DNA from: Curtobacterium sp. MCLR17_007
GTDB lineage: Bacteria; Actinomycetota; Actinomycetes; Actinomycetales; Microbacteriaceae
Direction: 5' to 3'
Length of the DNA stretch: 64,000 bases
Assembly: GCF_003234655.2 (NCBI RefSeq)
Contig: NZ_CP126271.1
Location: 2,542,001-2,606,000, forward strand
Positions 54,237-63,542 of this stretch are shown one piece after another. The position numbers were made by a program, and so were the translations under genes. Each line of letters starts with the position of its first letter. Position 1 is the stretch's first letter. Under the pieces are notes generated by a model that was given only the letters and a program-made list of their open reading frames with translations, searched no databases and had not been told where the DNA came from.

Positions 54237-54316
54237 TCAGTAGGTCGGGTCCGAAAGGAAGTCGGATCGCGCGTTGGGGGTCGGAAGAACCGACCAACTA
54301 CGCGCGATTCGACCTC

Positions 54317-55804
54317 CTACGCGCGGTCCGGCACGGTGGCCCATGATGCAGCCGAGTCCACCGAGCGGGCCGAGCCGTCGACATCCGCCTGCGGAGCGAC
54401 GGCGGGCAGGTGCACGGTGAACACGGTGTCCCCCGGCTCGCTGGCGACCTCGACCGAACCGCCGTGGGCCTGCACGACCGCGTCGACGATGGCCAGCCCG
54501 AGGCCGGTCGAGCCCGCGCTCCGCGACCGTGAGCTGTCGGCCCGCGCGAACCGCTCGAACAGCTTCGGCAGGAACCCGGGGTCGATGCCCTGGCCGGTGT
54601 CCCGCACGGTCAGGTCCACGCCGGCGTCGCGCGTCGCGATGCCCACGGTGATGCGCGTGCCCTCGGGGGTGTGGGTCCTGGCGTTGGTGACGAGGTTGAC
54701 GATGACCTGGTGCAGGCGAGCCGCGTCGCCGGGGACGACCACGGGCTGGTCCGGCACGTCCACGTCGATGGGGTGCTCCGGCGACGCCGCGTGCGCGTCG
54801 TTGACGGCGTCGAACACCAGCCCGGTCAGGTCGACGTCGTCGAACTGGATCTCGCGGCCCTCGTCGAGGCGCGCGAGGAGCAGCAGGTCCTCGACCATGC
54901 TCGTCATGCGCAGGGACTCGGACTCGATGCGGCCCATGGCGTAGACGACGTCCGGCGGCAGGTCCCCGCCCATGCGGCGGGTGAGTTCGGCGTACCCGCG
55001 CACCGAGGCCAGGGGCGTCCGGAGCTCGTGCGAGGCGTCCGCGACGAACTGCCGGACCTTCTGCTCGGAGCGTTCACGGGCCTGCATCGCGCCGCCGATG
55101 TGCTCGAGCATCCGGTTGAACGCGGTGCCGACACGGCCGACCTCGGTGCGCGGGTCGGTGTCCGGGACGCGCACGCCGTCGAGGGCGTCACTGCGTTCCA
55201 GGGGCATCCGAGCCACGGTCGAGGCCGTCTCCGCGACGCGTTCGAGGGGTCGGAGTGACCGGCGGACGACGACCGCTGCGCCGAGCGACGCCGCGAGCAG
55301 GGCGAGTGCGGTGACCGCGAGCACCACCCCGAACAGCTTCCAGACGCTCTCGTAGACGGGCGCCATCGGCAGACCGACGACGAGCACGGCGGGGCCGACC
55401 GTGGCCGCGGTGACCCGGTACCGACCCAGGTCGCCGCCGAGGTCGATCGTGTGTGGCTGCTTGTCGACCGTCACCGACCCGAGCGGCGCGACGACGCTCC
55501 CGGACAGGCGGTCGATGTCACCGTCGTTGTCGAGGACGCTGCCGACCACCGCGTCGCCGTTGAGGAAGTACACGGTGAGGGTCCCGGCGGCCTGCCCCGA
55601 CGGTCGGCCGATGTCGAGACCGGGGCCGTTCCCGCCCTGCTGCTCCACCGAACGCTGCGCGCGACCCGTGGCGAACTGCAGCTGCTCGTCGATCGCGGAA
55701 CGCTGGATCGAGAAGAGCGCGATGATGCTGCCCGCACCGATCACCGCGCTGACGGCGACGACGAGGGCGACGATGCTCAGGACGAGCCGACGGCGCAGGG
55801 TCAC
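54317..55804 (-). CDS. OmpR-partner sensor histidine kinase
   Basis: Membrane kinase of 495 residues, starting at GTG 55804, 7 nt after the regulator stop; a start 39 nt earlier would overlap it. Span 1 (about 8-30), an extracytoplasmic domain (about 31-150), span 2 (about 160-185) and HAMP (about 185-240) come first. HisKA has the H-box ADASHELRTPLASVRGYAEL. HATPase blocks are VNLVTNARTHTP (N-box), DTGQGIDPGF (G1), LFERFAR (F) and GSTGLGLAIVDAVV (G2). All residues needed for autophosphorylation are present. The domain layout resembles MprB/TcsA-type actinobacterial kinases; the signal is unknown. Confidence 0.93.
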   Translation of the reverse strand: MTLRRRLVLSIVALVVAVSAVIGAGSIIALFSIQRSAIDEQLQFATGRAQRSVEQQGGNGPGLDIGRPSGQAAGTLTVYFLNGDAVVGSVLDNDGDIDRLSGSVVAPLGSVTVDKQPHTIDLGGDLGRYRVTAATVGPAVLVVGLPMAPVYESVWKLFGVVLAVTALALLAASLGAAVVVRRSLRPLERVAETASTVARMPLERSDALDGVRVPDTDPRTEVGRVGTAFNRMLEHIGGAMQARERSEQKVRQFVADASHELRTPLASVRGYAELTRRMGGDLPPDVVYAMGRIESESLRMTSMVEDLLLLARLDEGREIQFDDVDLTGLVFDAVNDAHAASPEHPIDVDVPDQPVVVPGDAARLHQVIVNLVTNARTHTPEGTRITVGIATRDAGVDLTVRDTGQGIDPGFLPKLFERFARADSSRSRSAGSTGLGLAIVDAVVQAHGGSVEVASEPGDTVFTVHLPAVAPQADVDGSARSVDSAASWATVPDRA

Positions 55805-55811
55805 GGCAGGC

Positions 55812-56552
55812 TCAGGAGATCGGCTTGATGACGTACCCGACACCGCGGACGGTGTGGATCATCGGCTGCTCGCCGGCGTCGATCTTCTTGCGCAGGTAGG
55901 AGATGTAGATCTCGACGACGCTGGACTTGCCGCCGAAGTCGTAGGACCACACGCGGTCGAGGATCTGCGCCTTGCTCAGCACGCGGCGCGGGTTGCGCAT
56001 CAGGAAGCGCAGCAGCTCGAACTCGGTGGCGGTCAGCTCGATCGGCCGGCCGGCCCGGGACACCTCGTACGACTCCTCGTCGAGCACCAGGTCACCCACG
56101 ACGATGCGCGAGTCGCCGGCCTCGGAGACCGAGATCTGCGAGCGACGGATCAGTCCGCGCAGCCGTGCCACCACCTCTTCCAGCGAGAACGGCTTCGTGA
56201 CGTAGTCGTCGCCGCCGGCCGTCAGCCCCGTGACGCGGTCCTCGACCGAGTCCTTCGCGGTGAGGAACAGCACCGGGGTGTCGTCGTTGTTCTGCCGCAG
56301 ACGACCCAGCACCTGCAGGCCGTCGAGGTCCGGCATCATCACGTCGAGCACCATCGCGTCCGGCTTGAACTCGCGGGCCTTCGTCAGGGCGTCCTGCCCG
56401 CCGTTGGCACTCGTGACGTCCCACCCCTCGTAGCGCAGCGCCATCGAGAGCAGGTCGGTGAGGCTGGCTTCGTCGTCGACGACGAGGATGCGCAACGGCG
56501 AACCGTCGGCACGCGTGAGGCGCGGGGCTGTCTGCTGCTGGGAGATGGTCAC
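55812..56552 (-). CDS. OmpR/PhoB-family response regulator
   Basis: 246 residues, starting at GTG 56552. The receiver shows VVDDEASLTD, phospho-Asp in MVLDVMMPDLDG, Thr in LTAKDS and Lys in YVTKPFSLEEV. The winged-helix output covers about 150-245 (TATEFELLRFLMRNPRRVLS read as one block, then VVEIYISYLRKKID and TVRGVGYVIKP). It is the first gene of the pair with the downstream kinase. It is transcribed divergently from the acyl-CoA dehydrogenase-like gene 107 nt away, which could be a target. Confidence 0.95.
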   Translation of the reverse strand: MTISQQQTAPRLTRADGSPLRILVVDDEASLTDLLSMALRYEGWDVTSANGGQDALTKAREFKPDAMVLDVMMPDLDGLQVLGRLRQNNDDTPVLFLTAKDSVEDRVTGLTAGGDDYVTKPFSLEEVVARLRGLIRRSQISVSEAGDSRIVVGDLVLDEESYEVSRAGRPIELTATEFELLRFLMRNPRRVLSKAQILDRVWSYDFGGKSSVVEIYISYLRKKIDAGEQPMIHTVRGVGYVIKPIS

Positions 56553-56659
56553 GTCGTCGAGTGTCGGAGGGGTTCCTATGAGGCGTCTGTGGAGCGCCCC
56601 TCCACGGTCTGTGGATGAACCGTCATGATCCGGAGGACCGCCTCCGTAGGGTCGGTCCC

Positions 56660-57688
56660 ATGATCCGTTCCGCCGCCTGGCCCGCCGACGCCACCGGCGT
56701 CGACGTCGACGCGCTCACGGCAGCGGCCGGGAGGGCCGGCTCGACCCCGTCCGACCGGCTCGCCCTGGCACGCGCGGTCGCGGTGACCACCCCGCCCCTG
56801 TCCGCGGGCACGGCAGGCCGGGCCTTCGTGACGCTCGCGGCCGTCGCCGCGGTCGACGTCGCCCTCGCCCGCACCGTTGAACCACACCTGGACGCGCTCG
56901 GGATCCTGGCGCAGGCCGGGGTCGCGGTGCCGGAGGGGTCGACGTGGGGCGTGTTCGCGGCCGAGGGCCCCGGGGTGCAGCTCACCGCGACGCCGTCGTC
57001 CGTCGGGGACGACAGCGTCGTGCTCGACGGCACGAAGCCGTGGTGTTCGCTCGCGTCGTCGTTGTCCCACGCGCTGGTCACCGCCCACGTCGAGGACGAG
57101 CGGCAGCTGTTCGCCGTGGACCTGCGCCAGGACGGTGTCGCCCCGCACGACGAGGCCTGGGTCGCACGGGGCATGCCCGACGTGCCGAGCGGCCCGGTGG
57201 ACTTCGACGGGGTCACGGCCGCACCGGTCGGCGGTCCCGGCTGGTACCTCACCCGTCCCGGCTTCGCGTGGGGCGGCATCGGCGTCGCAGCCTGCTGGTG
57301 GGGCGGAGCCGTCGGCCTCGCTCGGGTCCTCCGTGACCACGCCACGCAGCGTCCGGACGCCGAACTGCTGCGCGTCGCCCTCGGTGCCGTCGTGACCGAC
57401 CTGGCCGACGCCGAGGACGCCCTGGCCGACGCCGCCGCCCGGATCGACGGCGGGCAGGAGACGGACTGGGCGCTCCTCGCGCAGACCGTGCGCTCGCGGG
57501 TCCGGCGTGCGGTCGACGCCGTCCGCACCCGGGTCGTCAGCGCGGTCGGCCCGGGTCCGCTGACGTCCGACCCCGCCGTCGCGGCCCGGGTCGCCGACCT
57601 CGAGCTCTACGTCCTGCAGGACCACGGCGACCGGGACCTCGCCCGCATCGGCCGGATGGTCCTCGACCGCGGTGGTGTCGCGTGGTGA
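56660..57688 (+). CDS. Acyl-CoA dehydrogenase-like protein
   Basis: 342 residues, shorter than the usual 380 or so. ATG 56660 (MIRSAAWPAD) is preferred over a frame start at 56615. The middle beta domain is recognisable (TWGVFAAEGPG, then GTKPWCSLASSLSHALVTA) and is followed by an acyl-CoA-dehydrogenase-type helical bundle (GGIGVAACWWGGAVGLARVL). I cannot find a convincing catalytic Glu, and the N-terminal helices are reduced. It may act on a protein-bound or unusual substrate or be non-catalytic. It is coupled by a 4-nt overlap to the PIG-L/methyltransferase gene. Confidence 0.8.
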   Translation: MIRSAAWPADATGVDVDALTAAAGRAGSTPSDRLALARAVAVTTPPLSAGTAGRAFVTLAAVAAVDVALARTVEPHLDALGILAQAGVAVPEGSTWGVFAAEGPGVQLTATPSSVGDDSVVLDGTKPWCSLASSLSHALVTAHVEDERQLFAVDLRQDGVAPHDEAWVARGMPDVPSGPVDFDGVTAAPVGGPGWYLTRPGFAWGGIGVAACWWGGAVGLARVLRDHATQRPDAELLRVALGAVVTDLADAEDALADAAARIDGGQETDWALLAQTVRSRVRRAVDAVRTRVVSAVGPGPLTSDPAVAARVADLELYVLQDHGDRDLARIGRMVLDRGGVAW

Positions 57689-59034
57689 GCTTCGACCACC
57701 GCGAGCCGGGGACCGCACCCGAGGCCTGGACCGCCTTCCTCGAGACGGTCGCCGCGCGCCCCGTCGACCTGGCCGGGTCCGCCGCGGTGCTGGTCGTCGC
57801 GCCGCACCCGGACGACGAGACCCTGGGTGCCGGTGGACTCATCGCGACGGCCGCGGACGCCGGTTTCCCGGTGCACGTGGTCCTCGTCTCGCTCGGCGAG
57901 GGCTCGCACCCGGACTCGCCCACGACCACCCCGGACGAACTCGCGCGCCGCCGTGCCGTCGAGTTCCGCGACGCGCTGACGGAACTGCACCCCGACGTCA
58001 CGGCCAGCTCCCTCGGGGTCCCGGACGTCGGGATCCGCGAGCAGCCCGAGACCTTGCGGGACGCCGTCGCCGCACGGCTCGACGCGACACCGGGTCGCAC
58101 GCTGCTCGTGGCACCGTGGCGCGGGGACGGCCACCGCGACCACCGCGTCGCCGGCGAGGTCGCCGAGACGCTCGCCGCCGAACGGGACGACGTCACGCTG
58201 CTGTCCTACCCGATCTGGGCCTGGCACTGGGACGACGCCGACGCTCCGGCCGCCCCGTGGGACACCGCCCGGGCGCTCCCGCTGACGCCGGGGGTCCTCG
58301 GCCGCAAGCGCTCGGCGCTCGCAGCCCACCGCTCGCAGGTGCTCCCCCTCTCGCCGTCACCGGGAGACGAACCGGTGGTCGACGAGCGGCACGGAGCGCA
58401 CCACCTGCGCGACACCGAGTGGTTCTTCGGCACGCCGCGGTCCCGCTCGCGCGAGTCCTTCGACGCGCACTACGCCCGGAAGCCCGAGGGGTGGGACTTC
58501 GACGGGTCCTGGTACGAGCGGCGCAAGCGTGCCGTGACCCTGGCCGCGCTCCCCCGCGAGCGCTACCGGTCCGCACTCGAGATCGGCTGCGCCACCGGTG
58601 TGCTGACCGCGGCGCTCACCGACCGGGCCGACGACGTCCTCGGGACCGACATCGCCGCGGCGCCCCTGGCCCGTGCGCAGGTCCGCGCACCCCGGGCACG
58701 CTTCGTGCAGGCCGCCCTGCCGGACGAGTGGCCCGACGGCGCGTGGGACCTCGTCGTGATGTCCGAGGTCGGCTACTACCTGTCCGCCGAGGACCTCGAC
58801 CGGACGATCGACCACGTGCTCGCGTCCCTCGCCGACGACGGCGTCCTGGTCGCCTGCCACTGGCGACACCCCGACGACGAGGCCGTCTCGAGCGGTGACG
58901 TCGTCGACGCTCGACTGGCCGAGCGGTGGCCCCGCGCCGCCCTGGTCCGGCACGTCGAGGACGACTTCGTGCTGAGCGTGCTGCCCGGCCCCGGCGTGCG
59001 GTCCGTCGCCCGCACCGAGGGGCTCGCGCCGTGA
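57685..59034 (+). CDS. Fused PIG-L family deacetylase and SAM-dependent methyltransferase
   Basis: 449 residues. GTG 57685 overlaps the upstream stop (a GTG three bases earlier is equivalent). The N-terminal PIG-L domain (about 30-235) has the metal motif APHPDDETLGAGG and the second site DGHRDHRVAGE, typical of N-acetylglucosaminyl deacetylases. The C-terminal domain (about 255-440) is a NodS-like methyltransferase with SAM loop ALEIGCATGVLTAAL, then VLGTDIAAAPLARAQ and DLVVMSEVGYYLS. The fusion suggests deacetylation then N-methylation of one amino-sugar-like substrate, as in Nod-factor chemistry. That reaction is inference. Confidence 0.88.
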   Translation: MSFDHREPGTAPEAWTAFLETVAARPVDLAGSAAVLVVAPHPDDETLGAGGLIATAADAGFPVHVVLVSLGEGSHPDSPTTTPDELARRRAVEFRDALTELHPDVTASSLGVPDVGIREQPETLRDAVAARLDATPGRTLLVAPWRGDGHRDHRVAGEVAETLAAERDDVTLLSYPIWAWHWDDADAPAAPWDTARALPLTPGVLGRKRSALAAHRSQVLPLSPSPGDEPVVDERHGAHHLRDTEWFFGTPRSRSRESFDAHYARKPEGWDFDGSWYERRKRAVTLAALPRERYRSALEIGCATGVLTAALTDRADDVLGTDIAAAPLARAQVRAPRARFVQAALPDEWPDGAWDLVVMSEVGYYLSAEDLDRTIDHVLASLADDGVLVACHWRHPDDEAVSSGDVVDARLAERWPRAALVRHVEDDFVLSVLPGPGVRSVARTEGLAP

Positions 59035-59735
59035 CGCCGCCGCACGCTGCAACACGGATCGACGTCGTGGTCCCGGCCCACCAGGAGGCCGACCGCATCA
59101 GCGCGTGCCTCGCGGCGCTCGACGCAGCGACCGTCCGGCTGGCGATCGAGCGGCCGGACGTGTCCGTCGGTGTCACCGTGGTCCTCGACGGGTGCACCGA
59201 CGGCACCGCGTCCGTCGTGGCGCGGCACCTGGTGCAGACCCTCGAGACCGCGCACGTCGGGGTCGGACGGGCCCGGTCGCTCGGCGTCGCACGGGCACTG
59301 GCGTCCGGCAGCGCCGACCTGACCGGTCGGTGGCTGGCACACACCGACGCCGACTCCCGCGTGCACGCCGACTGGCTCGTGCAGCAGGCCGACGCCCTCG
59401 CCGACGGGTCGCACGTGCTGGTCGGCGCCGTCGTGCCCGACCCCGCCGACCTCGACCCCGAGGTGTTCGCCCGCTGGACCGTCGCGCACCCGCCCGGGGC
59501 GGCACTCGGGCACGTGCACGGCGCGAACCTCGGCGTCCGCGCCGACGCCTACGTGGCGCTCGGCGGCTTCGACCCCGTCCCCGAGCACGAGGACGTGCGC
59601 CTCGTCGAACGCGCCCACGCGCTCGGGCTGCGGGTCGCGGCGACGACCGACCTCCCCGTCGTGACCAGCGGACGCTTCACCGGGCGCACCCCGGGCGGGT
59701 ACGCCGAGCACCTGCGTCGGACCTACGCCCCTTAG
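59031..59735 (+). CDS. Family-2 glycosyltransferase, soluble
   Basis: 234 residues, GTG 59031 overlapping the upstream stop (GTGA). GT2 marks: IDVVVPAHQEADRISACL at the N-terminus, VVLDGCTDGTASVV, the DXD-type LAHTDADSRVHADWL, and the acceptor region GGFDPVPEHEDVRLVERAHA. No membrane span is seen. It is third in the three-gene cassette with the dehydrogenase-like and PIG-L/methyltransferase genes, so a small glycosylated or lipid product is likely. Acceptor and donor are unknown. Confidence 0.9.
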   Translation: MTPPHAATRIDVVVPAHQEADRISACLAALDAATVRLAIERPDVSVGVTVVLDGCTDGTASVVARHLVQTLETAHVGVGRARSLGVARALASGSADLTGRWLAHTDADSRVHADWLVQQADALADGSHVLVGAVVPDPADLDPEVFARWTVAHPPGAALGHVHGANLGVRADAYVALGGFDPVPEHEDVRLVERAHALGLRVAATTDLPVVTSGRFTGRTPGGYAEHLRRTYAP

Positions 59736-59858
59736 CCGTCTCTTGGGTACGGCATGGCCCGGTCATCGGGTGCGTCCCTAGCTTCTCCCCAGGTCGGCCC
59801 CGCCGCGCTCCCGACGCGCGACCGGTGACCAGTGCGCCGGCCCCCACCGAGGAGAAGC

Positions 59859-61397
59859 ATGTTCCTGACCTACCTCAGGCGCGAACTCACGAACCGCAGG
59901 AAGCAGACCGCCGTCATCGCGATCGGCATGGCGCTCGCCATCGCCCTCGTGGTGATCGTGTCCTCGATCGCGGGCGGCGTGCAGGCCGCGCAGTCGAGCG
60001 TCCTGCAGTCCGTGTACGGCGTCGGTACCGACATCACCGTGACGAAGACCGAGACCCCCTCGTCCACGAACGGCGGACGACCGTCGTTCGACTTCGGCGA
60101 CCAGGGCTCGTCGGGCAGCGGCAGCACCGATCTGTCCCAGTCCCGCCTGGCCGTGGCCCGCGGGACGAGCACGCTGACCACCGCGGACGTGGCGACCGTG
60201 ACCGCGACGGACGGCGTCGCGGCGGCGACCGGGGTCCTGACGCTCGAGGACAGCACGTTCTCCGGCTCGGTCCAGCAGGGCGGCAGCGACTCCGGCGGCA
60301 CGAGCACCGAGAGCGGCACATCCGACGGCACGAGCACCGAGCAGGGCCCGCCCAGCGGTGGCACCGGCGGCGGCGGCTTCGGCGGCGGCTCCTTCAGCGT
60401 CGACTCGTTCACCGTCACCGGCATCCCCGTCACCGGAGACACCGTCGGCCCGCTCACGAGCACCGAGGTCACGAAGGGCCGCGCGTTCACGGAGGCCGAC
60501 GCCGGCAAGGACGTCGTCGTCCTCGACGCCGCGTACGCGAAGAGCGAGTCGAAGACCGTCGGCGACACCGTGTCGATCGGCGGGAAGGACTTCTCGGTCA
60601 TCGGCATCGTGTCGTCCACCGGGTCGGCGAGCACCACCGGCTCGAACACGTACGTCCCGCTCGACACCGCCCAGGCGCTCGCGGACCTGGACGGCAAGGT
60701 CACGTCCGTGTACGTCTCCGCCTCGTCGTCGTCCGACGTCGCGACGATCAAGACCGCGCTGCAGAAGCAGCTGTCGAGCGCCACGGTCTCGACCGAGTCA
60801 GACCTGGCCTCGAGCGTCTCCGGCTCCCTGTCGACCGCGTCGACCCTGGTCTCGAACCTGGGCACCTGGCTGTCGGTCGTCGTCCTCGCGGCGGCGTTCC
60901 TCATCGCGATCCTGTTCACGATCTCGGGCGTCACCCGGCGCACCCGTGAGTTCGGCACCCTCAAGGCGATCGGCTGGTCGAACGGCCGGATCACCCGGCA
61001 GGTCGCCGGCGAGTCCCTCGTGCAGGGGCTGATCGGCGGCGTGATCGGGACCGCCGTCGGCCTGCTCGGCATCCTCGTCGTGAACGTCATCGCCCCGACG
61101 ATCTCGGCCAGCGCCTCGGCGTCGACGGGCACCGGTCCCGGCGCCGGGAGGATGCCCGACGGTGCTGCCACGGCCGCGGCGGGCAGCGGCACCGCGGGGA
61201 ACGTCCCGGCCGGCGGGTTCGGCGGCGGCGGGAGCACCGCGTCGACCACGGACGTCGTCCTGCACGCACCGGTGACCGTCGAGGTGGTCCTGCTGGCGAT
61301 CGGGCTGGCGGTCCTCGGTGGACTCGTCGCCGGTGCCCTCGGCGGCTGGCGCGCGAGCCGGCTGCGTCCGGCCGAGGCCCTGCGGAGCGTGGCGTGA
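59859..61397 (+). CDS. MacB/FtsX-type ABC permease
   Basis: 512 residues. ATG 59859 has GAGGAG 4 nt upstream. Span 1 (about 18-40) is followed by a large extracytoplasmic domain (about 41-325). That domain contains a Gly/Ser/Thr-rich low-complexity insert near residues 130-175 (SGGTSTESGTSDGTSTE). Three more spans (about 335-360, 385-420, 465-490) form the FtsX core with GVTRRTREFGTLKAIGWSNG. A second Gly/Ala-rich loop sits before the last span. It works with the ATPase encoded next as a mechanotransmitting exporter or lipoprotein transporter. Confidence 0.92.
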   Translation: MFLTYLRRELTNRRKQTAVIAIGMALAIALVVIVSSIAGGVQAAQSSVLQSVYGVGTDITVTKTETPSSTNGGRPSFDFGDQGSSGSGSTDLSQSRLAVARGTSTLTTADVATVTATDGVAAATGVLTLEDSTFSGSVQQGGSDSGGTSTESGTSDGTSTEQGPPSGGTGGGGFGGGSFSVDSFTVTGIPVTGDTVGPLTSTEVTKGRAFTEADAGKDVVVLDAAYAKSESKTVGDTVSIGGKDFSVIGIVSSTGSASTTGSNTYVPLDTAQALADLDGKVTSVYVSASSSSDVATIKTALQKQLSSATVSTESDLASSVSGSLSTASTLVSNLGTWLSVVVLAAAFLIAILFTISGVTRRTREFGTLKAIGWSNGRITRQVAGESLVQGLIGGVIGTAVGLLGILVVNVIAPTISASASASTGTGPGAGRMPDGAATAAAGSGTAGNVPAGGFGGGGSTASTTDVVLHAPVTVEVVLLAIGLAVLGGLVAGALGGWRASRLRPAEALRSVA

Positions 61398-61495
61398 TGC
61401 CCCGTCCGACCGGCGCGACCGCATCCGGCGCCACCGTGCCGGGCACTCCCGACACCACCGCGACACACGAGCACGAGCCGACCCGAGGAGCCACC

Positions 61496-62230
61496 GTGAC
61501 CAGCACCGAGACCGCAGCGTCCGCAGCGGAGGCGAGCCGGGCCTCCCGGCCGATGTACCGCCTGACGAACGTGCGCAAGACCTACCGGCAGAAGCAGCGG
61601 ACCGTCACCGCGCTGACGGACGTCGACCTGACGATCCCGCAGGGGCAGATGGTCGCGGTGCAGGGACCGACCGGCGGTGGCAAGTCGACGCTGCTGCAGA
61701 TGCTCGGCGCGCTGGACCGACCGACCTCGGGATCGGTCGAGCTCGGCGAACACGACGTCGCGACGCTCGGCGACCGGGCGCTGACCGCCGTGCGTGCCAC
61801 CGAGATCGGGTTCGTGTTCCAGAGCTTCAACCTCATCCCGACGCTGACCGCGCTCGAGAACGTCGAGACCGCGTTCGCCGGTGCGCTCGCGAACCGGAGT
61901 CGCGCGGAGATCCGACAGCGGGCGGCCGACGCGCTCCGGGAGGTCGGCCTCGGCGAGCGCCTCGACCACCTGCCGGCGGAGCTGTCCGGAGGCCAGCAGC
62001 AGCGGGTCGCGATCGCCCGTGCCCTGGTCAAGAACCCGAGCGTGCTGCTGGCCGACGAGCCGACGGGCGCGCTCGACGAGGGCACCCGCGACGAGATCAT
62101 GGGGCTCATCGAACGACAGTGGCAGGACCGCGGGCTGACGGTGGTCGTCGTGACGCACGACTCGTGGGTGGCGCGTCGCGCCGAGCGGCGCCTGTACCTC
62201 GAGAGCGGCCAGGTGCGCGAGGCACGGTAG
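61496..62230 (+). CDS. ABC transporter ATPase (MacB/LolD type)
   Basis: 244 residues from GTG 61496, which has AGGAG 5 nt upstream. In-frame starts at 61394 and 61397 overlap the permease stop and would add a disordered Thr/Pro-rich 33 residues; either is possible. Walker A is GPTGGGKSTLLQ, Q-loop VFQSFNLIPTL, signature ELSGGQQQRVAIA, Walker B VLLADEPTGALD and H-loop VVTHDSWVA. It energises the preceding permease. Substrate is unknown. Confidence 0.94.
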   Translation: MTSTETAASAAEASRASRPMYRLTNVRKTYRQKQRTVTALTDVDLTIPQGQMVAVQGPTGGGKSTLLQMLGALDRPTSGSVELGEHDVATLGDRALTAVRATEIGFVFQSFNLIPTLTALENVETAFAGALANRSRAEIRQRAADALREVGLGERLDHLPAELSGGQQQRVAIARALVKNPSVLLADEPTGALDEGTRDEIMGLIERQWQDRGLTVVVVTHDSWVARRAERRLYLESGQVREAR

Positions 62231-62242
62231 CGCGGTCCGGGG

Positions 62243-62292
62243 CGGCCGGGAGGCCCGGTGCGCGTCCGACGCGCGCCGCGCCTCCGTCGGCT
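62243..62292. terminator. Degenerate hairpin of the GGGAGGCCCGGTGC family
   Basis: GCCGGGAGGCCCGGTGCGCG followed by an imperfect complement ending CGCGCCTCCGTCGGC, between the convergent ABC ATPase (+) and beta-propeller (-) genes. Confidence 0.55.
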
Positions 62293-62371
62293 GGTCGTCC
62301 CCACTGCACCCCCGCGCGGACAGCGCGCCCCGTCCCCTCGGGGCGCGATGACCGTGCCGGGGTGCGACCCG

Positions 62372-63319
62372 TCAGGGGCGCGGCCCCGTCGGGTAGTCGC
62401 AGTAGGCGAACCAGCGCGAGTCCGGAGCCCACGGCGGGACGTTGACCGTTCCCTGGCCGCCCTCGAGCGTCACGAGCGTCTCGGGGAGGACTGCGATCCG
62501 GGCACCCCGCACTAGGACGCCGGGGAGCAGCCGGAGCTCGACGCGCTGGTCGGCCGGGTGACCCTGCACGCCGGGCTCGTACGACAGGTACAGCAGGTGC
62601 GCACCGTCCGGCGACACGTGCGGGAACCAGTTCACCCGGTCGTCGGCCGTGATCCGCACGGGCTCGGTCGCCCCGGGTCGGCGGGACACGAGCTGCGCGG
62701 TCCCGGGGCTGAACACCTCGGAGTTGTACACCAGCACGTCGCCGGCGAACGAGCAACCGTCCGACGGGAACGCGTCGCGGGTGACGAACGTCGTCTCGCC
62801 CGTCGCCGGGTCCACCAGCGCGACGTCCGTCGTCCAGACCCCGTCCTCGCTGAGCTCGCCCACGATCGCCGCGAGCGAGGACCCGTCCGCCGCGACGCCG
62901 TGCAGGTAGTACTTCCGCCGCACGGGCAGCACGGCCGCGGCGTCGGTGAGCTGTTCTGCGGTCCCCCCGGCGGGCAGGGGCACGCGGTACAGCTCGCCGT
63001 TCCGGGCACTGACCACGACGGAGCCGTCGGACGGGTCGAGCACGTGGTCGTTGTTGATCTCGTCGACGCCCGGCATGGGGACCGGCATGAGCGCGGACTC
63101 GTCGAGGACCGTGTCGTCGCCCGGGGTCGGCAGCCGCAGCAGCCACAGGTCCCCGTCGCCGTTGAGCACGAGGGTGTCGGCGTCGAGGACGTTCGGCGCT
63201 TCCACCAGCACGGTGCTCGACTCGAACACGAGTCGGCTCGTGCGCGCCTCGATGTCGTACACGTGCACGCGGCTGGTCTGTCCGGGCAGCAGCTGCCGCC
63301 CGCGGGTGGTGTCGCTCAT
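62372..63319 (-). CDS. TolB-like beta-propeller protein
   Basis: 315 residues, ATG 63319; the longer frame runs through 12-nt repeats. Repeated beta-strand units are visible: LVLNGDGDLWLLRLP, SVVVSARNGELYRVP, and the C-terminal VNWFPHVSPDGAHLLYLSY and PPWAPDSRWFAYCDYP, which match the PDG.. signature of TolB/DPP-IV-type propellers. There is no signal peptide, peptidase domain or PD-type catalytic motif. It is often annotated as a translocation or biopolymer protein, but the cytoplasmic location here suggests a binding or sensor role. Function unknown. Confidence 0.8.
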   Translation of the reverse strand: MSDTTRGRQLLPGQTSRVHVYDIEARTSRLVFESSTVLVEAPNVLDADTLVLNGDGDLWLLRLPTPGDDTVLDESALMPVPMPGVDEINNDHVLDPSDGSVVVSARNGELYRVPLPAGGTAEQLTDAAAVLPVRRKYYLHGVAADGSSLAAIVGELSEDGVWTTDVALVDPATGETTFVTRDAFPSDGCSFAGDVLVYNSEVFSPGTAQLVSRRPGATEPVRITADDRVNWFPHVSPDGAHLLYLSYEPGVQGHPADQRVELRLLPGVLVRGARIAVLPETLVTLEGGQGTVNVPPWAPDSRWFAYCDYPTGPRP

Positions 63320-63370
63320 GGTTCCATCCTGTCGTGTGGTGGCCCGGTCCGGCGCCGTCGGGGGCCCACT

Positions 63371-63418
63371 CCGGCGCCCGGTCCGGCGCCCGGTCCGGCG
63401 CCCGGTCCGGCGCCCGGT
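63371..63418. repeat. Tandem repeat, 4 x 12 nt
   Basis: Four exact copies of CCGGCGCCCGGT upstream of the beta-propeller gene. In the unused longer frame this would encode RTGR repeats, one reason to reject that start. Confidence 0.9.
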
Positions 63419-63426
63419 TCCGTGTG

Positions 63427-63496
63427 GCGTCGCACAACCGACGACGGTCCGCACCACGGGAAACCGTGGTGCGGACCGTCATGGGTTGTGCGACGC
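63427..63496 (-). terminator. Two-part long hairpin, terminator of the sugar ABC operon
   Basis: Outer arms GCGTCGCACAACC (63427-63439) / GGTTGTGCGACGC (63484-63496). Inner 17-bp perfect stem (63443-63459 / 63464-63480) with loop GAAA. It lies 47 nt past the permease stop. The outer arm is shared with the palindrome at 4765-4826. Confidence 0.75.
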
Positions 63497-63542
63497 CGAT
63501 CGGCATCGCCGACGTCATCGCGCCGATCAGTCAGTCAGCGGC

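Noticed and set aside
57682..59735. Nodulation-factor locus
   Set aside because: NodS-like and deacetylase features occur, but no chitin synthase NodC or other nod gene is present; the families are widespread in actinobacteria.
62372..63457. Longer start for the beta-propeller gene at 63457
   Set aside because: The extension is an RTGR repeat translated from the 12-nt tandem repeat and the terminator hairpin; ATG 63319 gives a normal N-terminus.
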